Virus record (IMG/VR): IMGVR_UViG_3300013103_000001
Coordinates: 1-64,000 of that record
Reading direction: 5' to 3' (one strand)
Source of the DNA: a virus
Length of the DNA: 64,000 nucleotides
Shown here: in pieces, positions 24,419-32,880 of the stretch
Position numbering within the stretch: the first letter of the stretch is position 1
Layout of the letters: every line of letters starts with the position of its first letter
Translations under genes and position numbers: made by a program
Notes under the pieces: model-generated
What the model was told of the DNA's origin: nothing
The model's database searches: none
The model's input: the letters and a program-made list of their open reading frames with translations, nothing else

Positions 24419-25924
24419 TCACCAATATCCCATTGTGAGGCACGCTATCTCCTCTTTTGAGAGCCCTTCGACTTCAGGGACTGTTTGGAGCACTTCACAC
24501 AGCTTATTAAAGTCTGATGGGTTCGCCCACAAATTTCTCTTAGAGCTGATATAGCCTCTTGCTATCAATTCGTTTTTAACTTTATCTTCAATAATTATTT
24601 TGCCGTTGCTATATTTGACTTTGGAGCCGCGGTATTCCTCGTCTGGGAGGCCGAACGACTGCTTAGTCCTCTCGATGACGTCAGTAGGGTCTTCGACTAT
24701 GTCGACTAGGTTCGAGAGTATGCTGTGCATCCTGCGATAAGGGACTCCTGTGATTGCTTTCGGGAACCCCAAGACTTTAAAAGTCTTGTAGAGGACTAAT
24801 AAGTTAGACATACCGCTGACTTCGAGGAGCTTCCCGTTTTTTTGCGAACAAGAGACTCCTTCTTTCCGGAGGAGCGTCTCGACCTCTTCTTTGTCGCGCT
24901 GGTCTATGTCGTCGAGGTAGACGAAAAAGTGGTCGTTCACGTTGCTATTTAAGAGGTGGATGTCTGTCTTCCAATATGAAAAATCCGCGACAGGTTCGCG
25001 AAAGTTAACAGCGAAATTCGCTAGAGCTGAAGTTATATTTCGTATCTTTTTAGCCCTGAGCGTTTTTCGTTCTTCTCTAGCGAGGTCCTGTAGTCTAGAC
25101 TCCCCCATAGAGATGAGAGGAGTCAACTCGTTTACAGGGACAAAACCTGCTGCAGCACAGAACGTGAGGAACACTTTAGGGTCTTGGACATCAGGGACAA
25201 TCACGTGAGAGTCTGTCACAAAGAGCTCTACGTCGCTCCCAAATGAGAGCTCTTCGAGCATGTTAGAGAGCTCCCCACCTATTGGCTCTTTGGACTTTAG
25301 TATTAAAGCTAGCCTACCATCTCGACTGACTGTGGAGTGTACGTAGTCGAAGAGGTGTTTAGACCCTCTCGAGAATTTGTGTTCTTTGACGAACTCGCGC
25401 GCTTTTTCGACGAACTCTTTAGTCTCTTTCTCGATGTCCAAGAGGTCTCTAATCAAGCTGGGGTCCACGCCATTTGGTACGCAGTCTAGACCATACATAA
25501 TAGCAGGGAGAGCACGTCGGCTATAAGGGATTTCGTCTAAGTCAACTTTTTTAGTATTTAGAGCTGTAGCGATCTTTCTCTCTACTGTGAGTCTTTTAGG
25601 GTCTATCATCTTCGCACTTACTTTGAAAGCGTCTTTCTCTTTGTCGTAAGTTATAGACGCTTTTTTTTCTAAATAGAAATAGTCAGTAAAAAACTTTTGG
25701 TTGAGGTCTCTTACGATGTTCTCTAAAATAGTTTTTTTAACCAAGTCTTTAGAGTTAAGAAAGGACTTTAGAAAAATTTTCTTCTCTTTGAGGTCTATTC
25801 CTAAAGAGCCCACAAAGGGAGAGAGGCCTAAGTACGAGACTGCGTCTATGATATCTCTATCTCTCACAATTATAGGTTTTTTATTCTCTTTTTTAGGCGG
25901 TTTATAACTCTTCGGTCTAGACAT
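24419..25924 (-). CDS. SKP-tagged tandem paralog A2 (about 500 residues)
   Basis: The ATG at 25922-25924, four nt after GTGATT, gives MSRPKSYKPPKKENKK; the frame is open 36 nt further but the tag fixes the start. The core aligns by eye with its two neighbours: IDLKEKKIFLKSFLNSKDLV, PKVFLTFCAAAGFVPVNE, LLVLYKTFKVLGFPKAI and the C-terminal DFNKLCEVLQTVPEVEGLSK. The common order shows divergence after duplication. Function is unknown. Confidence 0.75.
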   Translation of the reverse strand: MSRPKSYKPPKKENKKPIIVRDRDIIDAVSYLGLSPFVGSLGIDLKEKKIFLKSFLNSKDLVKKTILENIVRDLNQKFFTDYFYLEKKASITYDKEKDAFKVSAKMIDPKRLTVERKIATALNTKKVDLDEIPYSRRALPAIMYGLDCVPNGVDPSLIRDLLDIEKETKEFVEKAREFVKEHKFSRGSKHLFDYVHSTVSRDGRLALILKSKEPIGGELSNMLEELSFGSDVELFVTDSHVIVPDVQDPKVFLTFCAAAGFVPVNELTPLISMGESRLQDLAREERKTLRAKKIRNITSALANFAVNFREPVADFSYWKTDIHLLNSNVNDHFFVYLDDIDQRDKEEVETLLRKEGVSCSQKNGKLLEVSGMSNLLVLYKTFKVLGFPKAITGVPYRRMHSILSNLVDIVEDPTDVIERTKQSFGLPDEEYRGSKVKYSNGKIIIEDKVKNELIARGYISSKRNLWANPSDFNKLCEVLQTVPEVEGLSKEEIACLTMGYW

Positions 25925-25929
25925 TTCAA

Positions 25930-27429
25930 TCACTTTTGTTTTATTTCGAGTAAAAGGCAAGCGAGTTCTTCTTTTGGGAGGCCATTGACCTCAGGGACTC
26001 TCCCGAGGACCTCGCACATAGCTCTAAGGTTTTCAGGAGTCAAGTCCTCGACCATAGTAGCAGAAGGGTTCGCTGCTCCGAGGATTTTGTCCAGCCCTCT
26101 CACGATTATTTTGTCGCTCTTAGAGTCGTACTCTGCAATGACTCCTTTGTACTTCGGGTTAGGAGGGCCAAAAGAGTTAGACACTCTATCTATCACTCCG
26201 TCTGGGTCCGCTACCGCGTTTAAAATCGAGGAAACAAGTCCTAAAGTCTTTGAGTAAGGGACCCCGATTATAGGCTTGACTATCCCGAGTGCTTTGTAAA
26301 CTTTGTAGAGCGTAGAAGGGCTGTCGAGGTCTCTAACCTCGAGGAAGTTGTAGGACCAGTCTGTGTGTTGAATAGTACCAAAGTTGTCGACTGCTGTTTT
26401 TATCTTGTCTTTTACAGATGGAGGTTCGGTATCTGCTATGTATATTATGAAAGAATCTTTATTAGTACGTATAAAAGCTATGCCATCTTCATACGGAGCG
26501 AGCTCAGGGCTCCCAATTTTTTGTCTTATTTTTTCGAGTTTAGAGTAAAGTTCCTTTTTTCTTTCCTTCAATTTTTTTATGTCTGGAGTCTTGAACTCTT
26601 CGAACGCAAAGCTCGGCAAGAACCTATTATTTGGGATAAAACCGAAAACTGCGCAGAACGCGACGAAAGTGTCTATCTCGTCTGCACTATAAAAAGAGAT
26701 GCTTCGGCCTGGAGGGTAAAAGTACCAGTCGTTGCCGTAGCCCATAAGGGAGAGATTTGTGAGAGAAGAGAGGACACTCCTGTTAGTTTTTTTCAACTTG
26801 AAGTCCATTGTCTTTTTCAAGAAATAATACTGGTCGAAAGAAAAATTTTCTACGAAGCTTCGCTTGTCTCCAGAAAGTCTCGCGTTTTCGATAAACTGTT
26901 CGACTCTCGATTTGAAAGTTTTTGTCTTTTTCGCGACGGCTATGAGGTATTTAGAGAGGTCTGGGTCGAACGCTTTAGGGACGCAGTCCATCGCAGTAAA
27001 GACAGCAGCGAGGAGCCTCGGAGACGGCTTAGTCCTGATCACAGAGGCTTTTGTCTTGTGGAGAGCTGACCGGATCTCTCTCGACATCCTTTGTTCGTCG
27101 TGTAGCGTCAAGTTAGGTATAGCTAAGGAGACTGTGTCAGACTTTTTGTCGTAGGTGAGCGTCGCGCGGTCTTTGAAGTCGAAAGTGTCTTTGAACACCT
27201 CTTCGTTGAGTTTGTCTGCGATGTTTCTCGTCAGGATTTCTTTTAGAGCAGCTTTGTTAGGCACTTTCGATTTGAGGAAAAATTTTTTGCTCTTGAGGTC
27301 GATTACAGGTGAAACTACAGGAGACGTGAAGTCGAGAGCTTCGAAAGCGTCTATAATCTCTTTGTCGTCTATCAAGACTTCTCTCTCAGTTTTCTCTCTT
27401 TTTTTCGACTTGCGGCTCGGCTTCGACAT
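25930..27429 (-). CDS. SKP-tagged tandem paralog A3 (about 500 residues)
   Basis: The start at 27427-27429 gives MSKPSRKSKKREKTERE. The core has IDLKSKKFFLKSKVPNKAAL, a central DTFVAFCAVFGFIPNN, LYKVYKALGIVKPIIGVPY and a C-terminal NLRAMCEVLGRVPEVNGLPK. It is the first of the three ~500-residue paralogs. A 17-mer of the dispersed motif family lies at 26216-26232. No enzyme motif is evident, and long charged helices separate the modules. Confidence 0.75.
   Translation of the reverse strand: MSKPSRKSKKREKTEREVLIDDKEIIDAFEALDFTSPVVSPVIDLKSKKFFLKSKVPNKAALKEILTRNIADKLNEEVFKDTFDFKDRATLTYDKKSDTVSLAIPNLTLHDEQRMSREIRSALHKTKASVIRTKPSPRLLAAVFTAMDCVPKAFDPDLSKYLIAVAKKTKTFKSRVEQFIENARLSGDKRSFVENFSFDQYYFLKKTMDFKLKKTNRSVLSSLTNLSLMGYGNDWYFYPPGRSISFYSADEIDTFVAFCAVFGFIPNNRFLPSFAFEEFKTPDIKKLKERKKELYSKLEKIRQKIGSPELAPYEDGIAFIRTNKDSFIIYIADTEPPSVKDKIKTAVDNFGTIQHTDWSYNFLEVRDLDSPSTLYKVYKALGIVKPIIGVPYSKTLGLVSSILNAVADPDGVIDRVSNSFGPPNPKYKGVIAEYDSKSDKIIVRGLDKILGAANPSATMVEDLTPENLRAMCEVLGRVPEVNGLPKEELACLLLEIKQK
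26216..26232. repeat. Copy of the dispersed GCGTTTAAAATCGAGGA 17-mer
   Basis: The same 17 bases occur at 63404-63420 in the giant surface protein gene, where they are read in another phase. Confidence 0.8.
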
Positions 27430-27437
27430 TTTTAAAC

Positions 27438-28097
27438 TCACTTTTTGTAGTACGTGTTTATAGTCTTCTTTACTTTAGACTCTAAATAGCTCGTGTCTAC
27501 TTTTTCAATTTTTGGGAAAAAACCTAGACCTTTACATAATTTGTTAAGGGCGCTCGGCTTGAAAATGTTTTCAATCCTCCACCTCCTGAGGTCTCGGTCA
27601 TATGTCCCGTTAGTTGGGCTGTACCTAAACTCTCCAAAGAAGTTAAATAAGTCCCAATTATAGTCTGGGAGTAGCTTGCTTACGTAGAGGACGTCTATCT
27701 CTTTGCCTGCAGGCGTCTTAGTTTTTTCGTACCAGAACCTCAACTTTCGCCTCCACTCGTCCGAGTAAGGTCTTTTCTTTATTAATTTCCTAAATTCAGA
27801 AATGACTGGGCTCTGGTAGAAGCGGTCGTCAATAACATCCTGTACAGAGCTCCCTTCGAGGATAGCTTTAGCTACTTCTGGGAGGATAGCAGAGACAGAA
27901 GGGTCTCCTTCAAATTGTATCTTAGTATGCATTTGTTTTTTCTCTAAGTCTACGTGATAGTCTATCTCAGTCACATCGATGGAGAGTGCTCGTTCTATCA
28001 GTCTTTTAAATCCTTTTGGGACGTAGAACGGGACTGACTCTGAGACGAGAGCTTTCTTTTTCTTTCCTTTCCGGACTGACTTAGTTGGTTTAGACAT
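27438..28097 (-). CDS. SKP-tagged tandem paralog B1 (about 220 residues)
   Basis: The tag start MSKPTKSVRKGKKKK is the second of two adjacent ATGs; the first overlaps the upstream stop as TAATG. The core shows YHVDLEKKQMHTKIQFEGDP and a C-terminal TYDRDLRRWRIENIFKPSAL followed by NKLCKGLGFFPKI. The pattern W/Y-D-x4-x-W-x-[IL]-x-N-x3-P-x2-[FL]-x2-LC resembles the HARP-type DNA-binding domain of SMARCAL1-like proteins. The similarity is by eye. Confidence 0.75.
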   Translation of the reverse strand: MSKPTKSVRKGKKKKALVSESVPFYVPKGFKRLIERALSIDVTEIDYHVDLEKKQMHTKIQFEGDPSVSAILPEVAKAILEGSSVQDVIDDRFYQSPVISEFRKLIKKRPYSDEWRRKLRFWYEKTKTPAGKEIDVLYVSKLLPDYNWDLFNFFGEFRYSPTNGTYDRDLRRWRIENIFKPSALNKLCKGLGFFPKIEKVDTSYLESKVKKTINTYYKK

Positions 28098-28099
28098 CA

Positions 28100-28777
28100 T
28101 TAAACTTTTTTCTCTTTATAATATGTACTTAAGACTCTTTTTACTTTGCGTTCTAAATAGGAGGGGCTTATACCTTCGATTTTAGGGAGGAACCCGAGGC
28201 CTACACATAGCCTGTTAAATACACTAGGTAAGAAGGGGTTTTCTAGAGTCCAACTTGTAGTGTTTTCGTCATATGTAGCCTGAGTTTTTTTCCAACCTAC
28301 AAACCGGGACATAAAAGCTTTAAAGGGTTCTAAAAAATCCCATTTTTTAGGCGCAGTTACAATAAGGGTGTCTCTAAAGCCTCCATTCATTTTGACAGGC
28401 TTGTATTTAAACCTCACGCGGCGCTCTGCTATGTCAGTTATATAATTTCTCTTTAACAACTTTCGGTATTCAGCGAGAATAGGGCTAGACTCTTGAGAGT
28501 AATAACTGCTCATAACGTGGCCAACAGGACGCCCGTCAATGATGAGCTTGATCGCTCTGGGGAGGAAACTCAAGACCCCAGGGTCTCCTTCGAACTCTAC
28601 ATCAGTATATATCCTCTTGTCTTCTAAGTCTATGTGCTGGTCCATTTTCTTTATTTTAATGCCGAACTCCTTTTCTAGCGTCTCTTTGAGTTCTTCTGGG
28701 ATATAGTAGCCTATAGCTCCAGAGAGGACGCTCGTTTCTTTCTTTTCCTTCTTAATTTTTTTCGACGGTTTAGACAT
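28100..28777 (-). CDS. SKP-tagged tandem paralog B2 (about 225 residues)
   Basis: It begins MSKPSKKIKKEKKETSVLSG and carries DQHIDLEDKRIYTDVEFEGD, then TYDENTTSWTLENPFLPSVF and NRLCVGLGFLPKIEGIS. It is clearly paralogous to its two neighbours over the whole length, with the same basic C-terminal helix (LERKVKRVLSTYYKEKKV). Unknown function; probable nucleic-acid binding inferred from basic ends and the HARP-like module. Confidence 0.75.
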   Translation of the reverse strand: MSKPSKKIKKEKKETSVLSGAIGYYIPEELKETLEKEFGIKIKKMDQHIDLEDKRIYTDVEFEGDPGVLSFLPRAIKLIIDGRPVGHVMSSYYSQESSPILAEYRKLLKRNYITDIAERRVRFKYKPVKMNGGFRDTLIVTAPKKWDFLEPFKAFMSRFVGWKKTQATYDENTTSWTLENPFLPSVFNRLCVGLGFLPKIEGISPSYLERKVKRVLSTYYKEKKV

Positions 28778-28783
28778 ATTTAT

Positions 28784-29383
28784 TTACTCCAAAATTTTTT
28801 CTATAATACTTTCGAGGGCTTCTTCAGATAGCCCATCGATTTTCGGGATAAACCCAAGACCTTTACATAATTTATCAAAAATATCTGGTTTGCGGAAGTT
28901 GTCTATTTTCCACGTTTTATCACTAGGGTCCCACCTTCTTTTAGTCTCCTTCCAAGGGAGGGACTTTATAAAGATATTAAACTCAGGGTCGTACCTGCTC
29001 GGGAGAGTACCTCCTATAGCGAGGACGTCCGCGTACTTGTTAGGAGCTACTTCGACTCTTAGAGACTTGAAAAATAACCTCCGCTCCCAATCGTCTGACG
29101 AGTCGTTCTTTTCTAAAGACACTGAGTATTCTTTAATAGGAGAAGTGGAAGCAATTGCTTCGATCGAGTTTACAAGAGTGTTCGAGACTGGGACGTCGCC
29201 TCTAAACTCGATAGTAGTATACATTTTTCTTTCAGCTAAGTTTATACACTCGTATATTTTCAATATTTTAATGCCTAGAATTCTCTCTATTCTTTTTTTA
29301 GCTTTGTCTGAGATAGAGAGAGGGACGTTAACAGAGCTCGTATCTTTTCCTTTTTCTTTAACTTTTCGCGACGGCTTAGACAT
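28784..29383 (-). CDS. SKP-tagged tandem paralog B3 (about 200 residues)
   Basis: It begins MSKPSRKVKEKGKDTSSVNV and has ECINLAERKMYTTIEFRGDV, then RRWDPSDKTWKIDNFRKPDI and FDKLCKGLGFIPKIDGLS. It is the upstream-most and shortest of the three B paralogs. The start overlaps the end of the membrane protein gene upstream by 8 bp. Confidence 0.75.
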   Translation of the reverse strand: MSKPSRKVKEKGKDTSSVNVPLSISDKAKKRIERILGIKILKIYECINLAERKMYTTIEFRGDVPVSNTLVNSIEAIASTSPIKEYSVSLEKNDSSDDWERRLFFKSLRVEVAPNKYADVLAIGGTLPSRYDPEFNIFIKSLPWKETKRRWDPSDKTWKIDNFRKPDIFDKLCKGLGFIPKIDGLSEEALESIIEKILE

Positions 29384-29651
29384 ACCCTACCACCAGCACG
29401 TAAATTATATATAGTAGAAACGAGAGGAAGAGGACGATAGACGCTACTAGAAACTTCCTCGAGTTTAACCTAACTGAGACTACACAAAAGAACAAAAATA
29501 AAACTAATAGAAAGACTAGGACTAAAAGTGTAAGAAAGGGGTCATTGTAGTAGCTATCTATGATGTTAAATATAGAGAATATCTGAAAATAATCTAGAAC
29601 TATTTCCAAACTTGCAAAAATAAAAAAGAGCAAAAAGATTATAGCTATCAT
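29376..29651 (-). CDS. Small membrane protein with three hydrophobic helices
   Basis: The 91-residue product is almost entirely hydrophobic: residues 1-25, 33-55 and 64-90 form helices separated by short polar loops. It lies between a winged-helix regulator (4-bp overlap) and the tandem B paralogs (8-bp overlap). Small hydrophobic proteins of this kind include capsid proteins of spindle-shaped viruses, but nothing in the sequence proves this role. Confidence 0.65.
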   Translation of the reverse strand: MIAIIFLLFFIFASLEIVLDYFQIFSIFNIIDSYYNDPFLTLLVLVFLLVLFLFFCVVSVRLNSRKFLVASIVLFLSFLLYIIYVLVVGYV

Positions 29652-30028
29652 TTTTTATTCCCTCCTTTAATAGTCAAAATGACTCGGGACATAGATACCC
29701 ATTTTTTTCCTCTGTCAGTGAGTTCGTACCTAGTGTGTTTGTTTTCTCGCTTTCTCGTCACGAGCCCTTTGTCTGCGAGGCGAGCGAGGAGGTTATAGAC
29801 TTGGTTCATGCTCTTGAAGTGCTCTCCCAAAGACTTAGCTACTCCTTTCGCTCTCGCTGGTTTTTTACTTAAGAACTTCAAAATTATCCCTCTTACGGAA
29901 GATGGGTCTATCCCAAAGAGAGACTTTTCTAGATATCTTTTTTCTGCTTTTTTGACTTCTTCCTCAGTGAAAATATATTTTTTAATTTCTACATAATCTC
30001 GTTTCTTTTTTCTAGACGGCTGACTCAT
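29648..30028 (-). CDS. SKP-tagged winged-helix DNA-binding protein
   Basis: The ATG at 30026-30028 overlaps the upstream stop as TGATG and gives MSQPSRKKKRDYVEIKK, a Q variant of the shared tag. A winged helix follows: ILKFLSKKPARAKGVAKSLG (helix-turn-helix), QVYNLLARLADKGLVTRKRE (recognition helix) and the wing NKHTRYELTDRGKKW, typical of MarR/ArsR-like or PadR-like regulators. GGTGGTGT precedes the start. It may regulate the tandem paralog operon or coat DNA. Confidence 0.8.
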   Translation of the reverse strand: MSQPSRKKKRDYVEIKKYIFTEEEVKKAEKRYLEKSLFGIDPSSVRGIILKFLSKKPARAKGVAKSLGEHFKSMNQVYNLLARLADKGLVTRKRENKHTRYELTDRGKKWVSMSRVILTIKGGNKK

Positions 30029-31974
30029 CACACCACCCCTACAGAAATTGACGAAATGATAATAATAATAGAGTTCCAAGTCCCGTGAGTGAGGATAGCA
30101 GAATAAAACCCATATTTGAATGAGATTAAAGTGAGGATTATCCCGGAGATGACAAACACCAGAAAAGGGCCTTCTGCTACCCAGAGGACTAAGTCTGGTG
30201 GAGGGTTGAGCTGGCCAAACTCGTTAAACCCTCCAGACCTAAACCAATGATAAAAAGCAAAGAGCAAATTCGGGACTAAAAGGACTACAATAATGAAATA
30301 AGGAGCGTTTTTCCACTCCGAAAGGACCATTCTACCCCAGCTCACCCTAGAGTACTTGCCGAGGTAGTCTTCTAGAGTCGCGAACTCTTCTTCAAGTCCT
30401 TTAATTTTTTCTTCGAGGTAAACTTTTTTTGCGCTAAGTTTCTTAAGTCTCTTGATCTCTTCTACGTCTGCTTCAACTTCAGGGAGAATTGCAGCGATCT
30501 CAAGGACTTCTTTTGTAAGCTTCTTTTTTTCTTCTAAAACAGATTGAACAGATCTTTTGAGACGAATTTCGTATTTAATTTCGCGCATCTTTTCTCGGAC
30601 TTTCGAGTCTATATATCTTTTATCTTTTGTCCTAGTCTTTCGGTAGAGGTAGACGATAGCAACAGACGGTATCGCTATGTGGAAAAGTATACTCTCTGTC
30701 GTCGCTACAAAAAGGAAATTGTCTCCTATCGAAAACAAAGTGTTAGGGATCGAACTCGAAAGGTCGAGAGCAAAGCTCAAGACGTTGTAGTTATAAGCAA
30801 ACGCTGTAATAGCTTGTTGCGATAAAAAGAGTGCTGCGATCCCTATCAAGACTCCATAGACGTTTGAGAAGAAAGTACCCTTATAGACTGGGAGGGACCC
30901 TAAGAGGATGGGCAAGCTAGCTCCTAAAATAATTACAAGGTATAGAGCTAGGACTCCTGGGTCGTTAAACCCGAGACTTTCAGTTGATATGAGGAACCGA
31001 GCGAACGCCCAAAGTAAAATTAAGATTATGAGCGTGAAAAAACCCCAGTTGAACTTTTTCTCTACGAAGTTTACGCTCTCAACTCTCTTTTTCCTATCTG
31101 CCATCAGGACATAGAAGTTTGAGTAACGGCTTATATACCCTATTACAATTACTAAAACTGACATTGAAAACGGTAAGACTGCGTACGCATAGTTAGTAAG
31201 AGTAGAGACCAGCCCGTTTTCTCCTGTCATAGAAAGAGCAGAAAGCTGAATTCTGAGGCCTGGGAACAAAAAATATACGAACGCTATTACAGCTATAACG
31301 ATTACTACTTTAAGTAAAAGCCCAGGCACTTTATCTGGGTGAGAATACATCGAATAAGCCACAAGAGCGACTAAAACTAGAGGGAGAGCGACTGTCACGA
31401 AAGCTGTTAACGCGTCAATAAAGTTTTTGAGCGCTATTGCAAAGTCATGGAGGGACGAAGCAGTCGCCATTTGGTTGCTAGCGCCAATGAGGCCGTCAAA
31501 ACTCGGGACTTCAGGCACTGTCACGTCGAACAATTGAGGCATAGACGACGGAGACACTGCGGAGAGAGTCTTGCCTATGAAACTTGGAGCTATTAAGAAG
31601 ACGAGCATGCCTCCAATAAATAAATTGAAGTTAAAGAGCTGGTCTTCTCTCGTGAGGACTATACATAATATAACGAGAGGGACCACATAAGAGATAACTG
31701 CTAACCAAGTCGATTGAAAGAACCAAAAGACTGTCGCAAAGACTGAGCCGACTACGATTAAAAGAATAGACTTCGAGTTCCACTCCTTCTTCTCCTCTAT
31801 TAGTTCAGGCTTAGGCTTTTTCAGTTTTTTCTTTTTGTTTATACGGATGACTACGAGGTTTGCTGCTATGAGACCGACTGCTAGTATAACGTTAACCCAC
31901 CACAAAAGCGGGAAGAACGCTTCAATTATAAAAAATACCACGAAGTAAACAATAACGGAGACAAACGTTCTCAT
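30028..31974 (-). CDS. Polytopic membrane protein with CPBP protease-like motifs and coiled-coil insert
   Basis: This 648-residue protein has about fourteen hydrophobic helices. Three CPBP (CAAX protease and bacteriocin-processing) motif positions can be traced: a single Glu in TESILFH (Glu427), FAFYHW (His576) and LTHGTWN (His630, Asn634). The usual paired Glu and Arg of motif 1 are missing. Between the first two lies a coiled coil of about 90 residues (445-535, MREIKYEIRLKRSVQ onward), an unusual insertion. It may be an intramembrane protease derivative that processes viral membrane proteins, or a non-catalytic relative. Confidence 0.6.
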   Translation of the reverse strand: MRTFVSVIVYFVVFFIIEAFFPLLWWVNVILAVGLIAANLVVIRINKKKKLKKPKPELIEEKKEWNSKSILLIVVGSVFATVFWFFQSTWLAVISYVVPLVILCIVLTREDQLFNFNLFIGGMLVFLIAPSFIGKTLSAVSPSSMPQLFDVTVPEVPSFDGLIGASNQMATASSLHDFAIALKNFIDALTAFVTVALPLVLVALVAYSMYSHPDKVPGLLLKVVIVIAVIAFVYFLFPGLRIQLSALSMTGENGLVSTLTNYAYAVLPFSMSVLVIVIGYISRYSNFYVLMADRKKRVESVNFVEKKFNWGFFTLIILILLWAFARFLISTESLGFNDPGVLALYLVIILGASLPILLGSLPVYKGTFFSNVYGVLIGIAALFLSQQAITAFAYNYNVLSFALDLSSSIPNTLFSIGDNFLFVATTESILFHIAIPSVAIVYLYRKTRTKDKRYIDSKVREKMREIKYEIRLKRSVQSVLEEKKKLTKEVLEIAAILPEVEADVEEIKRLKKLSAKKVYLEEKIKGLEEEFATLEDYLGKYSRVSWGRMVLSEWKNAPYFIIVVLLVPNLLFAFYHWFRSGGFNEFGQLNPPPDLVLWVAEGPFLVFVISGIILTLISFKYGFYSAILTHGTWNSIIIIISSISVGVV

Positions 31975-32003
31975 AGACTTTCCTCTTTAGAAAAAAAATA
32001 ATG

Positions 32004-32561
32004 TTAAAACAGCGGAACTCCAATAGAGGTGAACAGGAAGACAAAGAGAAACAATACTCCACCAGCAACTACAGTTTCAATTATTGCGGTAATTAAGTCA
32101 TCAGTAGTGTCACTATAATATATTGATATAACACCCCAAAGCAAAAGAATTCCAGGAATTGCTGAAATAATTACTTGAATTATTAACGATACATCTGCCA
32201 TTGTCGTAGAAACTTGAGAAAGTCCCCATAAAGGTGGGAACGGGTAATCCGAAACGCCATAAGAAGTCAAGCCCATCATATCGAGGCCAGCGAAAACACT
32301 CGACATGACGATTACTGGGATGAGCATAGCGACTACCCCGTAGAGCAGGTATTTTAAGGTCCGCGCCATGCCATTTCTCGTTAAAGCGAACGAAAAAGCG
32401 TACATAAAAATTATTACCAGCGCATAAGCCATGCGAGACCCTTCATCGACGAGGAGGTAACTAAACCACCCAAAAGTAACTTGCCCGACAAAGCAGACGC
32501 TCGTAATTATTGTCAAAACAATCCCAAAGATTTGTTTTAAAGAAATTCCAAGCATTCTCAT
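32004..32561 (-). CDS. Multi-pass membrane protein of unknown function
   Basis: About six hydrophobic helices fill this 185-residue protein; a short loop (GLTSYGVSDYPFPPLWGLSQ) lies in the middle. The ATG at 32559-32561 follows GTGATAGA at short distance, the same ribosome-binding arrangement used by other genes here; GTG at 32570 is the alternative. It probably forms an operon with the large membrane protein downstream (29-bp gap). Confidence 0.65.
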   Translation of the reverse strand: MRMLGISLKQIFGIVLTIITSVCFVGQVTFGWFSYLLVDEGSRMAYALVIIFMYAFSFALTRNGMARTLKYLLYGVVAMLIPVIVMSSVFAGLDMMGLTSYGVSDYPFPPLWGLSQVSTTMADVSLIIQVIISAIPGILLLWGVISIYYSDTTDDLITAIIETVVAGGVLFLFVFLFTSIGVPLF

Positions 32562-32607
32562 TTCTATCACATCATTTGTATATTCATATTTTTGTGAATT
32601 TAGTTAT

Positions 32608-32805
32608 TTAAATGTTTCTCCGCTCGTTTTCTGAGAACTCTTCAGAGACTTTCTTCTCGAGCTCTTCAATAGCAGGTTCGAGGATCGAATGAATTAACTC
32701 AGTCGTCGTCATCTTGTCACCTTTGATGCTATAATACGAGGCTATATACCTCAGCCTATTGAGGAGGTCTGACTTTATCCTAAACGTAGTCATGTCTTTC
32801 GTCAT
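32608..32805 (-). CDS. Ribbon-helix-helix DNA-binding regulator
   Basis: The 65-residue protein has the CopG/Arc pattern: a beta strand (MTTFRIKSDLLNRLRYIASY) that pairs in the dimer, then helix A and helix B (TTTELIHSILEPAIEELEKK). The start is taken at the ATG after GTGAATAA; GTG at 32814 is possible. It lies on a divergent promoter with the plus-strand glycosyltransferase and is the natural candidate regulator of that promoter and of the membrane genes downstream. Confidence 0.75.
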   Translation of the reverse strand: MTKDMTTFRIKSDLLNRLRYIASYYSIKGDKMTTTELIHSILEPAIEELEKKVSEEFSENERRNI

Positions 32806-32880
32806 TTTATTCACGAAGTATATTTATATATAAAAATATAAAAATATTTAATATAAATTTTCCTAACAGAAGGTGTTTAA
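32806..32880. promoter_or_regulatory. Divergent A/T-rich promoter region
   Basis: Overlapping TATA-like boxes lie on both strands (TATATTTATATATAAAAATA and TATAAAAATATTTAATATA near 32819-32858), with GAAGGTG just before the plus-strand start at 32881. It serves the ribbon-helix-helix gene to the left and the glycosyltransferase to the right. Confidence 0.55.

Noticed and set aside
26365-27069. Plus-strand 234-residue frame
   Set aside because: Antisense of the tandem paralog A3; no promoter or ribosome binding site and atypical composition.
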